DNA of 64,000 bases. Source: Clitopilus passeckerianus. Its lineage: Eukaryota; Basidiomycota; Agaricomycetes; Agaricales; Entolomataceae. Location: NCBI GenBank assembly GCA_944990035.1, contig CALYLX010000141.1:620001-684000 (forward strand). The letters are read 5' to 3'. A program made the translations under genes and the position numbers. Shown one piece after another: positions 33,306-44,684 of the stretch (position 1 is the stretch's first letter; every line of letters begins with the position of its first letter). The notes below the pieces were generated by a model, which saw nothing but the letters and a program-made list of their open reading frames with translations, made no database searches and was not told the DNA's origin.

Positions 33306-34554
33306 TCTACTGGAGTCCACCAATGATTATTCCAGTTCGGTTAATTCGGGCCCATCAAAAGAACCACGATATTCATTTGACCGGGCAGCAATTTCGAGTG
33401 ATGGCAGGCTGCGGCTTTCCGGAACAGATTTCCACGGCGCCTTACTGCACTGGGTATTCAACTTCATTCCTACTTACTGTCGACTATTGGCAAAAGTGAT
33501 GTGTCGTCGCTGAATCGTACGGCAAGATCCTACGTACCACAAGGATCAACCAGGTTAGATATTCACGTAGAGAACTCTGAGTGTCATGACACTTAATTCA
33601 ACAGGCAATTAGCTCGAGAGCTCATATTCTCCATCTAGTTGTGGACCGACTTCTGTTGGACTTCTAGATCTACGCCGATGCATTGGTGGACCGGGACTTG
33701 ATGACCGGAACCCGGACTTGTGGGGATGGCCAATGCTTCGCATGGCGGTTTACGGGTCTGGAGTTTACTTTATTATGGTGACCTCTTCTATCCGAGTTAC
33801 CTATACTCCAAGATGCAATGAACCACGCTTTGAACCACACCCAACTTGTGATAACTACCTGTTCTAACCAAGTTCTAACGTTTCTGTCCGACGCGCCTTT
33901 AGGGCGCGACATGTTGTGCATAAGGCTCCGAAGCCGACTGGTTGTGCGATAATGTTTGTAAAGCCTAACTTGTAGATGTACATTCGACATTCATCTCTGG
34001 TGTACGAGAAGACAAGTCATTGACAGTAGTTCAACGTTCAGCGTCAAGTTCAGAGGTTTACTGGAGGACCAAAGGTGTGGTGCAGCTGGTACGGCTATGT
34101 CCGTAGAGCGTGATGGCCATGTATTCGGCAGTGATAGTCGAGGAGGAGACCATGTGTTTGTATACCATACATGGGTCTATGACGCAGTTTCTGTGGAGCG
34201 TTGGCCCAAAGAGGCAATCTAGCAGCAAGCGAACCAATTGAACAGCGGGGACGTAACCCATCACTGATGCGGAGGGTCGCTTAGGACCCTCAGGAAAAAG
34301 GACTCGCTTTCGTAAACTCCAGACTCGTAACCCTAGAATCTAACTTTGACGACCTTTCGAGCTGTTTGAGTGTTAAATATCTTGATATAGAGAGGTGTGT
34401 ACTTCTAACCTAGCCCATACTTGTGGTACGCCCGAAAAAATTGCCGCGTGCGACACATTGCATCTGTGCGCATTTGCGTAAAGAGATCAATTCAACCAGA
34501 CAGAACGACATCGGCCCGTTCCTCCGCACCTCTCAGAACGAGGCAACATGAAGC
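33306..34554. other. centre of an inverted duplication, no gene
   Basis: Lies between the divergent F-box-like genes B and C. No supported frame. Holds one arm of the 88-bp inverted repeat (33719-33806). Upstream of each gene a leader reading TCAGACGACA is shared, the remnant of the duplicated promoter. Confidence 0.45.
33719..33806 (-). repeat. 88-bp inverted repeat, left arm
   Basis: The reverse complement (TAGGTAACTCGGATAGAAGA ... CCATCCCCACAAGT) is identical by eye to 39232-39319 over 88 bp. Identity this high beside 80%-type paralogs points to a recent event. Confidence 0.8.
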
Positions 34555-36521
34555 ATGGTGCGGTTGATGAGCCCCAAGTCTCAGACGACAACCACCATGA
34601 CTCACTCGGAAATCAATCAAGGAATTGGGCTATGGCTTTACTTCAACAGGCTTGAAGACAGCAACATATACCCCTGGCCCACTCACACGATCTCAATTAA
34701 CTTGGAGGGAACCAGCTTTCTTGAAATGGATGCAGTGCGCTTGATTATCATCGATCACAGAATCCATACCATGGGGGATATCGTTGTAAGCCGCATGAAT
34801 ATTCCAAAGCCTAATAGGCTGCTTACTATCACTTCTATCAAGCACTTTGACCGTGGCGAATTTGCAGATTCTGAACTCTTTCTCGACAAATATATCAGCG
34901 ACACACCGCCCAGCCATCCCAAGGCAAGATTCCCAACTACTCGGGATCTGATCTCAGCGCGCTCTCGAAGTAGAGCCGTTGATAAACTTAATACACATTC
35001 TAGGGTCCTCGATATCTACCTTGAAGCCGTTTTCGATATGGTCGATCACGAACAACAATTGGTGCTGAAGCCACTCGGACCGCTGGCTAATGATATGGCA
35101 GAGGGTGTTCCCGACTCAAGGTCCTTTCGCATTGCTTACGACTGTACATTCCCCCACCTGGGCTCATCATCCGCTCGTTCCTGGCACATTGTGCTAAGGA
35201 GTTGCACATATGCTGACGCAAAACCCTATCCGCCAGTTCTTCGATACACTCTTCGCATCCTACCTCTAAGCCATAATGAACCACCACGATATCGAGCTAT
35301 ACCACCCTACATCATATGGTCGATTGCCAACTATGCACTTAACATGACGCCCTACAAGCGTCGGGAACCCTCATTGTTGAACCTTGCACTTGTACAGAAG
35401 TCTTGGTTGCACGTACTCGACCTTCACTGGGTGCGGTTGTGGATGGACACTGACTGTATTGGCAATTTGCCTGCAACATCTAGATTTCTGCAAGCAAATC
35501 GTGATTACGCGCTTCAATTTCGCAAATTCAGCATTCGCGACGTCGACGGTTTCTTGATTACAGACTATCCAGGCTCCGAAAAACATAAATCAGCACAGGT
35601 GCTACTATCCCTCATTGAAATGGTGGAACGACTACATATCCCACACTCGCTGTTCGTTTCCACCATGGAGTCGCTTCGTACTTTCAAACACGTCAAGGAA
35701 CTGATGCTGCTCGAACACCAAGCTCAGCCGGTGGAAATAGAAGAGCTTTTGCGAGGCATTCATAGCTGGGCGGGCCTGAAGAAACTCGACGCTGGGCACT
35801 GGGTAATCCAAAGGTATGCATAGTGTTCTTTTCCGACCACTATCTAGTCGCTAATCACCATAGAAGAGGCAAAGATGAGCTACAGTCTCCCATGTCCAAT
35901 ACATGCCCTGAAGCTACCGTGGAACCTGCGACGTATCAGCTCCAGAGATTACGACTCTACAAAGGAGAATTGAATATGCGTCATTTCTGGCAATTCGTCT
36001 CCCATCCCTCCCCCGCCATGACCATCCTAAATCTAATCGATCTCTCCGGCTTATCAAATGCAAACTACCGAGACTTTTTCTTTGCCGTCCGCTCGACCCT
36101 GGAACAGCTCCAGTTTTACGTGGTAATGATGCCTCTATCCGCGGAAGAGGAATTCGCGTTGGAGTCTGTCCTTCCTCACATGCCCGCTCTGTGGCAAGTA
36201 ACAATCGATGGAAACCTCATTACTAACCACGCAATATCACGAAAGCGGCCCTGTAGAGAAGATTCCTACTTCGAAGTGACTCGCTATGCACCCCCGACGG
36301 TTCTATCAAATGGAACCTCTGAACGGCTTTCACAATCAATGCAGATGACGGGATGGAATCATATTCAGATCAACGGCTCAAGCTGGAACCACGGAGATTA
36401 CGATCGCGGGACATTAGATATACGACAGGCTCAGGAAATGCGGGATGCATTCGAGGTTGCTCGTAGCAGGGATATCACATTAGAAATTCCACAACAATGG
36501 CGGGATCTGGTACCTAGCTAG
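34555..36521 (+). CDS. F-box-like/leucine-rich protein C
   Basis: Three exons (34555-34785, 34843-35813, 35864-36521) sum to 620 codons, 619 aa. The 57-bp first intron is a multiple of three and can be mistaken for coding. Closely related to B along its whole length: IGLWLYFN, PPYIIWSIANYALNM, VQKSWLHVLDLHWVRL, IPHSLFVSTMESLRTFKHVK and MRHFWQFVSHPSP are shared. All introns keep position and phase. It is the intact plus-strand half of the inverted duplication with B. Confidence 0.65.
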
Positions 36522-36539
36522 GTAAAATAACATTACATT

Positions 36540-37080
36540 TGTACGTATCCACAATGGCTTCGTTATCGTCGAGGAGTCCGAACCGTGGCATTACGGTAGA
36601 AGTACAACGAGAGACGGCACTCGTAACATCTGGGTAATATTTATAAACCAGTCCCCTCTGGCTTCGGCGAGCTGCGTTGAAGTGGTTAGGAACTAGCGAC
36701 AAGAAGCAGGAGGAATTCACGTACCTCATCTCCGGTGCCTCTGGCTGGCGTTGCCAGTTGCCCGAGGTAACTTTCCAGGCTCGTTCCTCTCGGCGACGCT
36801 GTCTACAAGAGTACACAACTCAAGTCCGGATCAAACAGAAAATCAAGTCAAATACACCTCAACCGACCACTGCTAGAATAGCACAAGATATGACTTAGGC
36901 CGCAGCTTATGGAATCGTCTGAGCGTACATGTAGGAAAGCGCTAATGGGACAGCATTGGCCTCGCTGTTGTAGATGACCAGAGCGGAGTAGTACCCAGAA
37001 GCAGCCTCTCTAGTGTCGAGAGCGAGTTGGTTGTACCTGGGTGGCTAGCCTGGGGGAAACGGAGGGTCGTGTAGGCGGAC
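36540..37080 (-). pseudogene. 3' fragment of the surface glycoprotein gene
   Basis: On the minus strand the sequence matches the C-terminal part of the glycoprotein at 29900: a SYMYAQTIP-like piece, a membrane-helix remnant with stop codons, then CRQRRREERAWKV and the last intron and exon. Two or more stop codons break the frame. The final intron here has a GT donor, where the intact gene has GC. Together with C it mirrors [glycoprotein 3' end, B]. Confidence 0.7.
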
Positions 37081-37736
37081 CTTCTATGGAACGTTAGGCT
37101 CAGGACTGATTCTTTCATGGGGGATCAAACTCACGCGTTACCGTTCCCCCACCTGGGACCTAGCCATTCCTATTCCATGTCCCTCCCGAGCGCGGCAAAC
37201 TTGATGCTACTTGAATAGTGAAATTTATCATAGTAGAGGCGGCCCGAAGGAGCTTGGCCAAAAATCAGCGGCCACCAAGAACGAGCACTGCGCCGTGATA
37301 CGTGAAGTTCTTGAAGTACAGTCCCTATCAGGTACTGGCTTGCTGCTGAAAAGTTGTGAGGTTTCATTCTCGAGGCAGAACGCAAATCTGGCAAAGCTCA
37401 GAGGCGTGCCACATTTTGGGAATCATAACAGGTCGAAAACGTTCAGTGGTAAGTGAGCCATAGGTCACGAGACTTTCAAATTTCAATTTAACGAGATCCT
37501 CACCGGTCCAGGCTCCGGGTTCCGTTCGTCAGGTCACCCTATACGTCAGGTCACCCTATCACTATCGCGCAGAATCCTACGACCTGTTAAACATCGTGAC
37601 ATTAATAAGAGTACCGTGTCTGTGCTTCTAAAGTGGCTAATGTTTTGTGGTACTTTTTCATCTTGCCGTGTGCTTCTTTGGGCGCGATCGCCTCAAGGTG
37701 ATCCACTCACGTCAATAGCGGAATGAGGCACCCTGC
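37081..37736. other. intergenic, no gene
   Basis: No supported frame. A direct repeat CAGGTCACCCTAT occurs twice at 37530-37560. Confidence 0.4.
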
Positions 37737-37742
37737 GTGCTG

Positions 37743-39231
37743 ATGTGCTGCTCTCAGCCGAAAACCACGATGAGTCAATTAGAGGCCAATCAAGGCATTG
37801 GCTTATGGCTTTCCTTCAACTCGATCGAGGAGAGAAATATATACCCCTGGCCTACTCACACGATCTCAATCAGCTTGGATGGGGCCAGCTTTCTCGGGGT
37901 TGGCTCAGTCCAATTGATTATCGTAGCTGATAGAATGGACGGCAGAGCAGATGTCGTGAGTTACACGGATTAGGTTGAAGCCCACAATGACACTTACTAC
38001 CACCTCTCGAAAGTACTTCGACGAGTTCACTGATTCCGAACTCGCTATCGAAGAAGACGGTGTTCTTCCAGCATTCACCCCACCCCATGACAAGGCTCCC
38101 AACGACTCGGGATCTGTTGTCATCGCGCTCTCAAAGAAAATTGGGCACAAAGCTCACTACGCATTCTAGTGTTTTTACACTCCACTTTACTGCTGCGCTT
38201 GACCCTCTCGATCCCATGCACCGCTTGGTTCTTAGGCCATTCACGCCGTTGCCAGAATATAAAACAGACGGCATCCCCAAATCACCGTTCTTCCGCATTA
38301 TCTACGACTGTACATTTCCCTGCTCCCGCTCATACCCCGGCCGTTCCTTGCGCCTTGTGCTCAGAAGTTGCGCGGAAACCGACGACGTGAGGTTCTCCCC
38401 GCCGAATTTCTACTACTCTCTTCGCATCCTATCTCTGAGCCCTCAGGAGCCGCCACAAGATCGGCCTCTGCCATCTCACGCCTTATTGTCGATTGCGAAC
38501 TACACGCTTGACTTAATGCCTCGGCAGCCTCGGGCAGCAGCATTACTCTCCCTTGCACTTGTGCAGAAATCTTGGTTGCATGTACTTGATCTCCACTGGA
38601 CGAGAGTAGGTGTAGGCGCAGACGGAATTTACAATTTGCCCGCAACCGCTAGATTTCTGCAGGCCAATCCCGATCATGCTCTTAGTTTTCATCAATTCGA
38701 TGTTCGTGACGCCACCAGGTTTTCTGTTACAGAGCCTTCGGGCTCCGAAATGCATTCATCAGCAGAGATACTATTATCTCTCATTACAATGGTGAAACGA
38801 CTCAAAATCCTACACTCGCTGTTCGTTTCAACTATGGAATCGCTTCGTACATTCAGACATGTGGAGCAACTGACACTCCTTGAATACTCTACTCGGCCAT
38901 ACCCAATGACAGTAGATGAGCTTTTGCAAGTCATTTATGGATGGGCGGACCTGAAAGAACTCCACGCAGGGCAATGGGTAACTCGAAGGTGTGCATTGCA
39001 TTGTTCTGCAAATAATATACAGCCAAACTGATCTTCGTAGGGGAAGTGAAGATGGGCTACAAGCTCCCGACTCCGACGCATTGGCAGAAGCTATTAGCGA
39101 ACCTGCAACGTATCGGCTCCAGATTTTATGGCTATACAACGGAACCTTGAATATGTGTCAATTCTGGCAATTCGTCTCCCATCCGCACCCTGCCTTGACA
39201 ACCCTGTATCTGGTCGACATCTCTGGCCTAC
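37743..39231 (+). pseudogene. F-box-like paralog D, frameshifted and truncated
   Basis: Exon 1 (MCCSQPKTTMSQLEANQGIG) to 37955, exon 2 from 38014, exon 3 from 39041 follow the B/C structure. Between 38045 and 38080 the frame shifts: YFDEFTDSELAIEED is in one frame and TRLPTTRDLLSSRSQRKLG in another. The last exon stops matching at SGLL (39231), where the sequence passes into the right arm of the 88-bp inverted repeat. About 200 C-terminal residues present in B and C are missing. Confidence 0.75.
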
Positions 39232-39319
39232 TAGGTAACTCGGATAGAAGAGGTCACCATAATAAAGTAAACTCCAGACCCGTAAACCGCCATGCGAAGC
39301 ATTGGCCATCCCCACAAGT
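39232..39319 (+). repeat. 88-bp inverted repeat, right arm
   Basis: Exact reverse complement of 33719-33806. It begins at the breakpoint that truncates paralog D. Confidence 0.8.
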
Positions 39320-39653
39320 GGTTCTTTTGGTATCGGAACTCGGATCCGGGATCTGGGATCTCCTAGGCGAAAGCCCATGACAGGCAGTTCGCTTATGTAA
39401 TCCCAACCACATTGACGTTGAGTCCCAAGCATGCACTGCTAATAGACTCCGCTAGGTTCGCAACCTCAATCTTCGGCCGTTAGACTTTCAGCGGCCACAT
39501 GGGTTGGGGTGTCATCGAGCTGGAATGACCATATCAACGGGGCTGCAGTTATTTGGACCGAATTCGGATGTAGCCGCAGCCGCAGTCTGATAGGAACTAT
39601 ATTTAAAGAACTTCGCGTATTACGACGAATGCTTGTTCTTTGTCGCTGCCGTC

Positions 39654-41519
39654 ATGCGAGCTTTCTGGTTAGGGTCCTTCGCACCTCCCCTGCTGGGTTT
39701 GGACGCTCTCACCACAGTGATGGGTTTGGCCACCCAAGCAGTATTGGGTCTGCCTCCCGCGGGAAGGATATGGAGCGGGAATGGTCAGCTTCCAGGTAAA
39801 GGATCCCGCGAGTTTGCTTTCCCATGAGATTGGTCCTGAGCACTGAGCCTAACATTCTGCAGAACGTCCCAGTTCAGCCCCGGATCGCCAACTTCGAATC
39901 ACTGCCACTGAAAGCCATTTATGTGACCCTAACGTAAAGCAGTACTCCGGCTATTTAGACGTAGCCTCGTCTAAACACATTTTCTTCTGGTTCTTCGAAT
40001 CACGCCATTCGCCATCTACTGCCCCTTTAATTATCTGGTTAAATGGAGGACCAGGCTGTAGCTCTATGACAGGGTTATTCTTCGAACTCGGGCCTTGTAC
40101 CCTACAGGACGAGGGGAGAAGCACCAAGCTTAATCCGTACAGCTGGAATGAGCATGCCAATATCTTGTTCATTGATCAGCCCGTCGGCGTAGGGTTTTCA
40201 TATTTCGATGATGACTGGAGGCACCAGTCTACTACCAATGCCAACAAATCGGTCCCCGTTGACAACTCCAAGGACGCCGGGTATGACTTCTACGCCCTCC
40301 TTCAACTGTTTTTCGACCGCTACCCCGAATACGCTACTGCACCACTTCACCTCGCTGCGGAGAGCTACGGTGGAGTTTATGCTCCGAACTTCGCGAACAT
40401 CATACACCACGGGAACAAGAAGCTAGCGAATTCGCGCTTGCCTCGACCAACAAAACGTCGCCACCTCAACTTGGCATCCGTGATACTCGCAAATGCGATG
40501 CCTGATCCTTTCCGACAATTGTCTGCAGTTCCCGAATACCTGTGCGGAGGTGGGCCCTTCCCGGTGTACACCGACCCGAATGGCGAGGAATGCAGAATTC
40601 TCAGAGCCAAGACACGAACTTGCTTAGATCTAATCAAACCATGTTACGAGTCCGGAAACCAGACTGTCTGTGGAAAAGCAGCCCTCTACTGCTACAACGA
40701 AATATTGGACTCCGTTCCCGGCAAGTATTTCATTCTTTTTAGGTTCCCTCCCCTGTTAATCGAGTGCCTCCAGATATCAACCCATTTGATGTTCGTCTAC
40801 CGTGTGAGGATCCCGAGGGTCAGTGCTACAAGGAGCTCTCATGGATCCCAACGTGGATGAATGACGTCGAGAATCGTCTTACGCTGGGTGTCCCAGTAAA
40901 CCCGGAAGTGACATACTCTGGCTGCAGTGAAGATGTGCAACAGGCGTTCGAAAGAAGCGGCGACGGAATGCATAACGCAGCTTCACTAATGACGGAGCTC
41001 ATAAACGATGGAGTCCGATTGCTCGTGTTTGCCGGAAATGCAGGTAAGAGTCAAGACGTAAAGACTGTTTTCGTGATCGATGCTGAAGACTCCTAGATAT
41101 GTTATCCAACACCATTGTGAGTGTTATGCTCTGCGCGTTAAAATTACAGCTGATTCGCACTGTTTACTAGGGTACTGAACGCTGGGTTACGCACCTAGAT
41201 TCTGTATTCCATGACGAGTTTTCCTGGAAAATGAATGATCCCTGGAATGTCGAAGGGTCTGACGGTCCCGTCGGTGAAGTGAGGAGTGCAGGTCCGGGTG
41301 CTGGAAACTTGACCTACGTGAAAGTTTACGATGCAGGGTGCGTGAGCTCACTATTGACCCAGCCTTTGCCTAACTTTCATCCCAGGCATATGGCGCCTCA
41401 TGACCAACCGGAAGCAATGCTCGTGAGTCCCTAGTCTGACCTTCCTCGTTCGCTCTAACCGAAGCGTTTGGTAGGATCTTGTCGTTCGGTGGTTGAACAA
41501 CAAGCCTTTAGATACCTGA
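39654..41519 (+). CDS. serine carboxypeptidase, peptidase family S10
   Basis: Removes C-terminal residues from peptides at acid pH, in the vacuole or outside the cell. Seven exons (39654-39795, 39863-40720, 40774-41043, 41097-41116, 41171-41337, 41386-41422, 41475-41519) sum to 513 codons, 512 aa. Seen: VKQYSGYLDV, LIIWLNGGPGCSSM (oxyanion region), FIDQPVGVGFSY, catalytic Ser in AESYGGVYAP, catalytic Asp in FAGNADMLSN and catalytic His in DAGHMAPHDQPEA. Intron 2 has a GC donor (GCAAGT). Residues 1-40 are hydrophobic (MRAFWLGSFAPPLLGL) and act as a secretion signal. All triad residues are present, so it should be active. Its last two exons are copied at 44486. Confidence 0.92.
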
Positions 41520-41858
41520 CGGTCGAATGGGTAGTGATAGCCTAGGCATGTTATATAGGTAGCGAAAATGCGATGATATACACCAAGTAAAGTGTGCTAC
41601 CCTTTGACAGCCGGCTCGTTTAACTCTAAAGGTTTTCGACCATATCGACTTCGAAGGCCTGGAGACTCGTGAAGTTCGTGGTTGTTGTCTGAGAGTAAAC
41701 AATTGACGCCCTGTGCGTAAATACTAGCAGCCCTCGGGTTAACCGATTGAACGCCTCGATCCAGATGTGTCCCCAGACAAGCAGGCGGGTCACATTATTT
41801 GGGAAAAGCCTGAATGTGAGTGCGATAAGGCAAGTAGACTCGAATTTTCCAGGTAAAT

Positions 41859-43523
41859 TTAATGTATATATCTATAGTGATCCGTAATATTCGATAACTC
41901 GTGCTCCTCATCAAATATATCGCCATCATGGTAGCCATCCTGGCCAGTATCAAGGAAGGTTTCGAGGACGCCTCCGAGCTGTCCTACAACCCGATCCCCC
42001 ATCGTGGTAGGCATTCGTGGGTTGGCCAGTCCCGGATAATTAGAGGCTGAGCGGAGGTTGAGAACAAGCCGAGAAATCATCATGGAGGTGATTAACTGGC
42101 TGAACGACGCCCCAATGGCTTTCAGATCTTCAACCGCCAGCTGTCGGGCAATATGAGATCACGGGTCTTGCAAGATGGAGAGATTACTTACAACATAGAA
42201 TAGCGTGTTCAGTAAGTTAGCCATGAAAATAACGAGGAAATATATGGTTCCGTCCCTAACTAATACGTGGATTATACTGACGATTAGATTAGTAGAACGA
42301 CACGCCACATACTAGACAAAACCTTACGGAGCGCTGCTATGAGTGCGTTGCTTCCATTTTCGAGAGCGAAACAGGGTCAGAAAGAATATGACCGAGTTTG
42401 TGACCAATGGGGTTACCCAAAGACAGGCTACAGATGCAATGGTATGAGAATAAGAATGCCAGTCGAGCATGGTACCCGCACCCATCATTGCACTGTCGCC
42501 CGTGAAAATGCATCCTATCGACCAAATGAGTGCAGATTATCAATACCAATCACGGGATATATACCAACGAGGTCTCGAGGCAAATCAAGCGCTAAGAGGT
42601 AAGGTAAACAGGAATCGAAAAGAAGACCGATTTGCGACTAACCATATCCATCTCGAAGCCCCACAGACGAGAAGATGATTTGGAGTGACCAAAGGATGAG
42701 GAGGCCGATGAGGACCACGCGGTTGCGGTTATAAAGAGCGTATACACGAAGGATCATGATCACTTGGATGTTCGAGGATTCAGGGAGGGAGGCTGCAATC
42801 GAATGAAAACGGATGCGTACGCTCGGTCACTTGAGATCTTTTCAGCTAAGGTTGAATCATCCTTAGCGCGAGGACGACGTACCAGCAATCAAACCAACAG
42901 TTGATGCTCCCTCGAACACTACAAAGTCTCGGCACCTGTGATCTGATTGAGTCTTCGCTTGAGGAAGCGCACATATCCTCAATCGACTTACGCCTAGAAA
43001 GAAGCCGTTCAGAAAGTCATTTGACAAGAAAAGGGTTTTAACGAACCATATACGTCCATCGAGGATCATGAAAAGCTAAATAGAAGGCTTCTCAGAATAT
43101 TTTACGACAGGAAGGAAGCCATCTGCGCACCAACAATGATGATTATGAATTGTAATGGCGTGATATAACGATTAATGAGGAAAAGACCCGTCGCTCCAGT
43201 AAGTTTGCTCTTCCAAATCTGCTCGACCTAGATTTGAGGGTAATAAGCTTATCGTCTGAAAAGGCGGCCATTGAATGACTTGCCTCCTTTGAGAATGTGA
43301 GGCCTGCAAGCGTTGAATTGATAAGAACACCTGCTGGACCTGGATGTGACGAAAATGGCGTACAGTAGTCATAGATGAGGAGAACATAGGCGCAGAGTTG
43401 AAAGTATTTCGCGGCCTGACTAGAAGAAACCTGCTCATTAATGGAACTGACGGGTTGGGAGATGACTCACAGATGCTGGGCTCCTACGATGAACACATCG
43501 TTAGACGGAGGTTGGGATGCCAT
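41859..43523 (-). CDS. DUF6533-domain seven-helix membrane protein
   Basis: Eleven exons: 43523-43471, 43419-43364, 43303-43284, 43227-43131, 43075-43054, 42935-42883, 42792-42643, 42514-42476, 42427-42328, 42276-42192, 42140-41859. They sum to 319 codons, 318 aa, in frame throughout. The DUF6533 N-terminus reads YFQLCAYVLLIYDYCLTFSK then QIWKSKLTGATGLFLINRY. Later helices: IMILRVYALYNRNRVV, GLLILWSLQIIFSS, the GCIFTG motif, WVTPLVTNSVIFFLTLFRSR, LVRDGTIYFLVIFMANLLNT and SQLITSMMISRLVLNLRSAS, followed by an acidic cytoplasmic tail. Intron 3 has a GC donor. Such proteins form large families in mushrooms; role unknown, sometimes guessed to be receptor-like. Confidence 0.85.
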
Positions 43524-44485
43524 GCCATGGGAGACGTAAAATGGCTGGGCGGCAGGAAACGTCGCTTTATATAGAATTAGTCATCGACCCGATGGCCCTT
43601 TGCCGCCCGAGTCCAGTCGATTCCCTGCAAGGCCGCAACCGAAATTGAGCGGTTGGAAATTCACCAACAGCGGGCTGGTTATCTACCCTAATTGTGCAGT
43701 GAATTGAGTTTAGCGCCGATCGGTGGCTGTGGAGAGTCCTGAACGGTGAGCTCTTTGTTCCTTATACGGGGAGATTGTCGCCACACCAGGGACACTAAGA
43801 TTGGCGCCAAGGAGCAGTACTCTGATGTTAAGGTTGATTATGAGGCCTTCAGGGCGTGGCAGCCGCGAGCTAACTGGCAGATTCAACCACCATCGTTATT
43901 GTTGTTCCAGAGCAAGGAGTCCTAGCAAGACGATCCGTGGGCATAAGAGCCGAACGGAGTTTCGAATCTGAAGATCTGACGACTGATGATCCCGCGAGCA
44001 AAAAAATTTCGGTTGATTAGCTACGAGCTATTTGCTTCACGTCGAATTTCAAAGTCAGGCTTGAAGACCCTTCTAGATTCGAGTCAGGGGATGAGACTCC
44101 CAACTTCGAATGAAACTAATAATACTGTCGATTAGGCCAGGTTTCCTCTCAAGGTGGGCCTTGGATATTCAATTTGTCGCTGTTGAAATGTCTACTGTTG
44201 CTTGACTGTTGCTTCTCTATCAAAGCTATCTAACACCCACCCTACTCCACCACCCCGATACGCGCTAGAGTGGGGCATCAGCCTTCAGCGCCCAGCCGAT
44301 GAATATGTTTGGTAAGCACGAATAGACCATCATCAGGAGATAGGCGCAGCTTGATGGGTATTTTCGTGCTTTAAGTACGAGGGCCAATACTCGTAGTTGG
44401 AGCGATACCATCATGAAAGCTCTCTGGCCAAGTTCCCTAGTGCCCATACGGCTGAAGACGGAGGCGGCCACCATTGGCGTTTGAG
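43524..44485. other. intergenic, no gene
   Basis: No supported frame between the DUF6533 start and the carboxypeptidase fragment. Confidence 0.45.
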
Positions 44486-44617
44486 GCATGTGGCGCCTCA
44501 TGACCAACCAGAAGCAATGCTCGTGAGTCCTCGTTGTCTGTGCTTTTCGTTTTCTCAAATAAGTGTTTGTAGGATCTTGTTGTTAAGTGGATGAAGAACG
44601 AGCCTCTAGATGCCTGA
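44486..44617 (+). pseudogene. serine carboxypeptidase 3' fragment
   Basis: Copies of exons 6 and 7 of the gene at 39654: HVAPHDQPEAML (44486-44522), a GTGAGT...TTTGTAG intron, and DLVVKWMKNEPLDA-stop (44573-44617). The 3' flank also matches 41520-41560. No earlier exons precede it. Confidence 0.8.
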
Positions 44618-44684
44618 AGGCGTAACGTGAAGTCATAAACTAAGCCATGTATTATAGGTTGTGAAGATACATCCTTACACGACA

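Noticed and set aside
33719..39319. DNA transposon bounded by the 88-bp inverted repeats
   Set aside because: The bracketed 5.4 kb holds F-box paralogs and a glycoprotein remnant but no transposase, and I see no target-site duplication.
41231..41434. Separate small ORF
   Set aside because: It covers exons 5 and 6 of the serine carboxypeptidase read through an intron.
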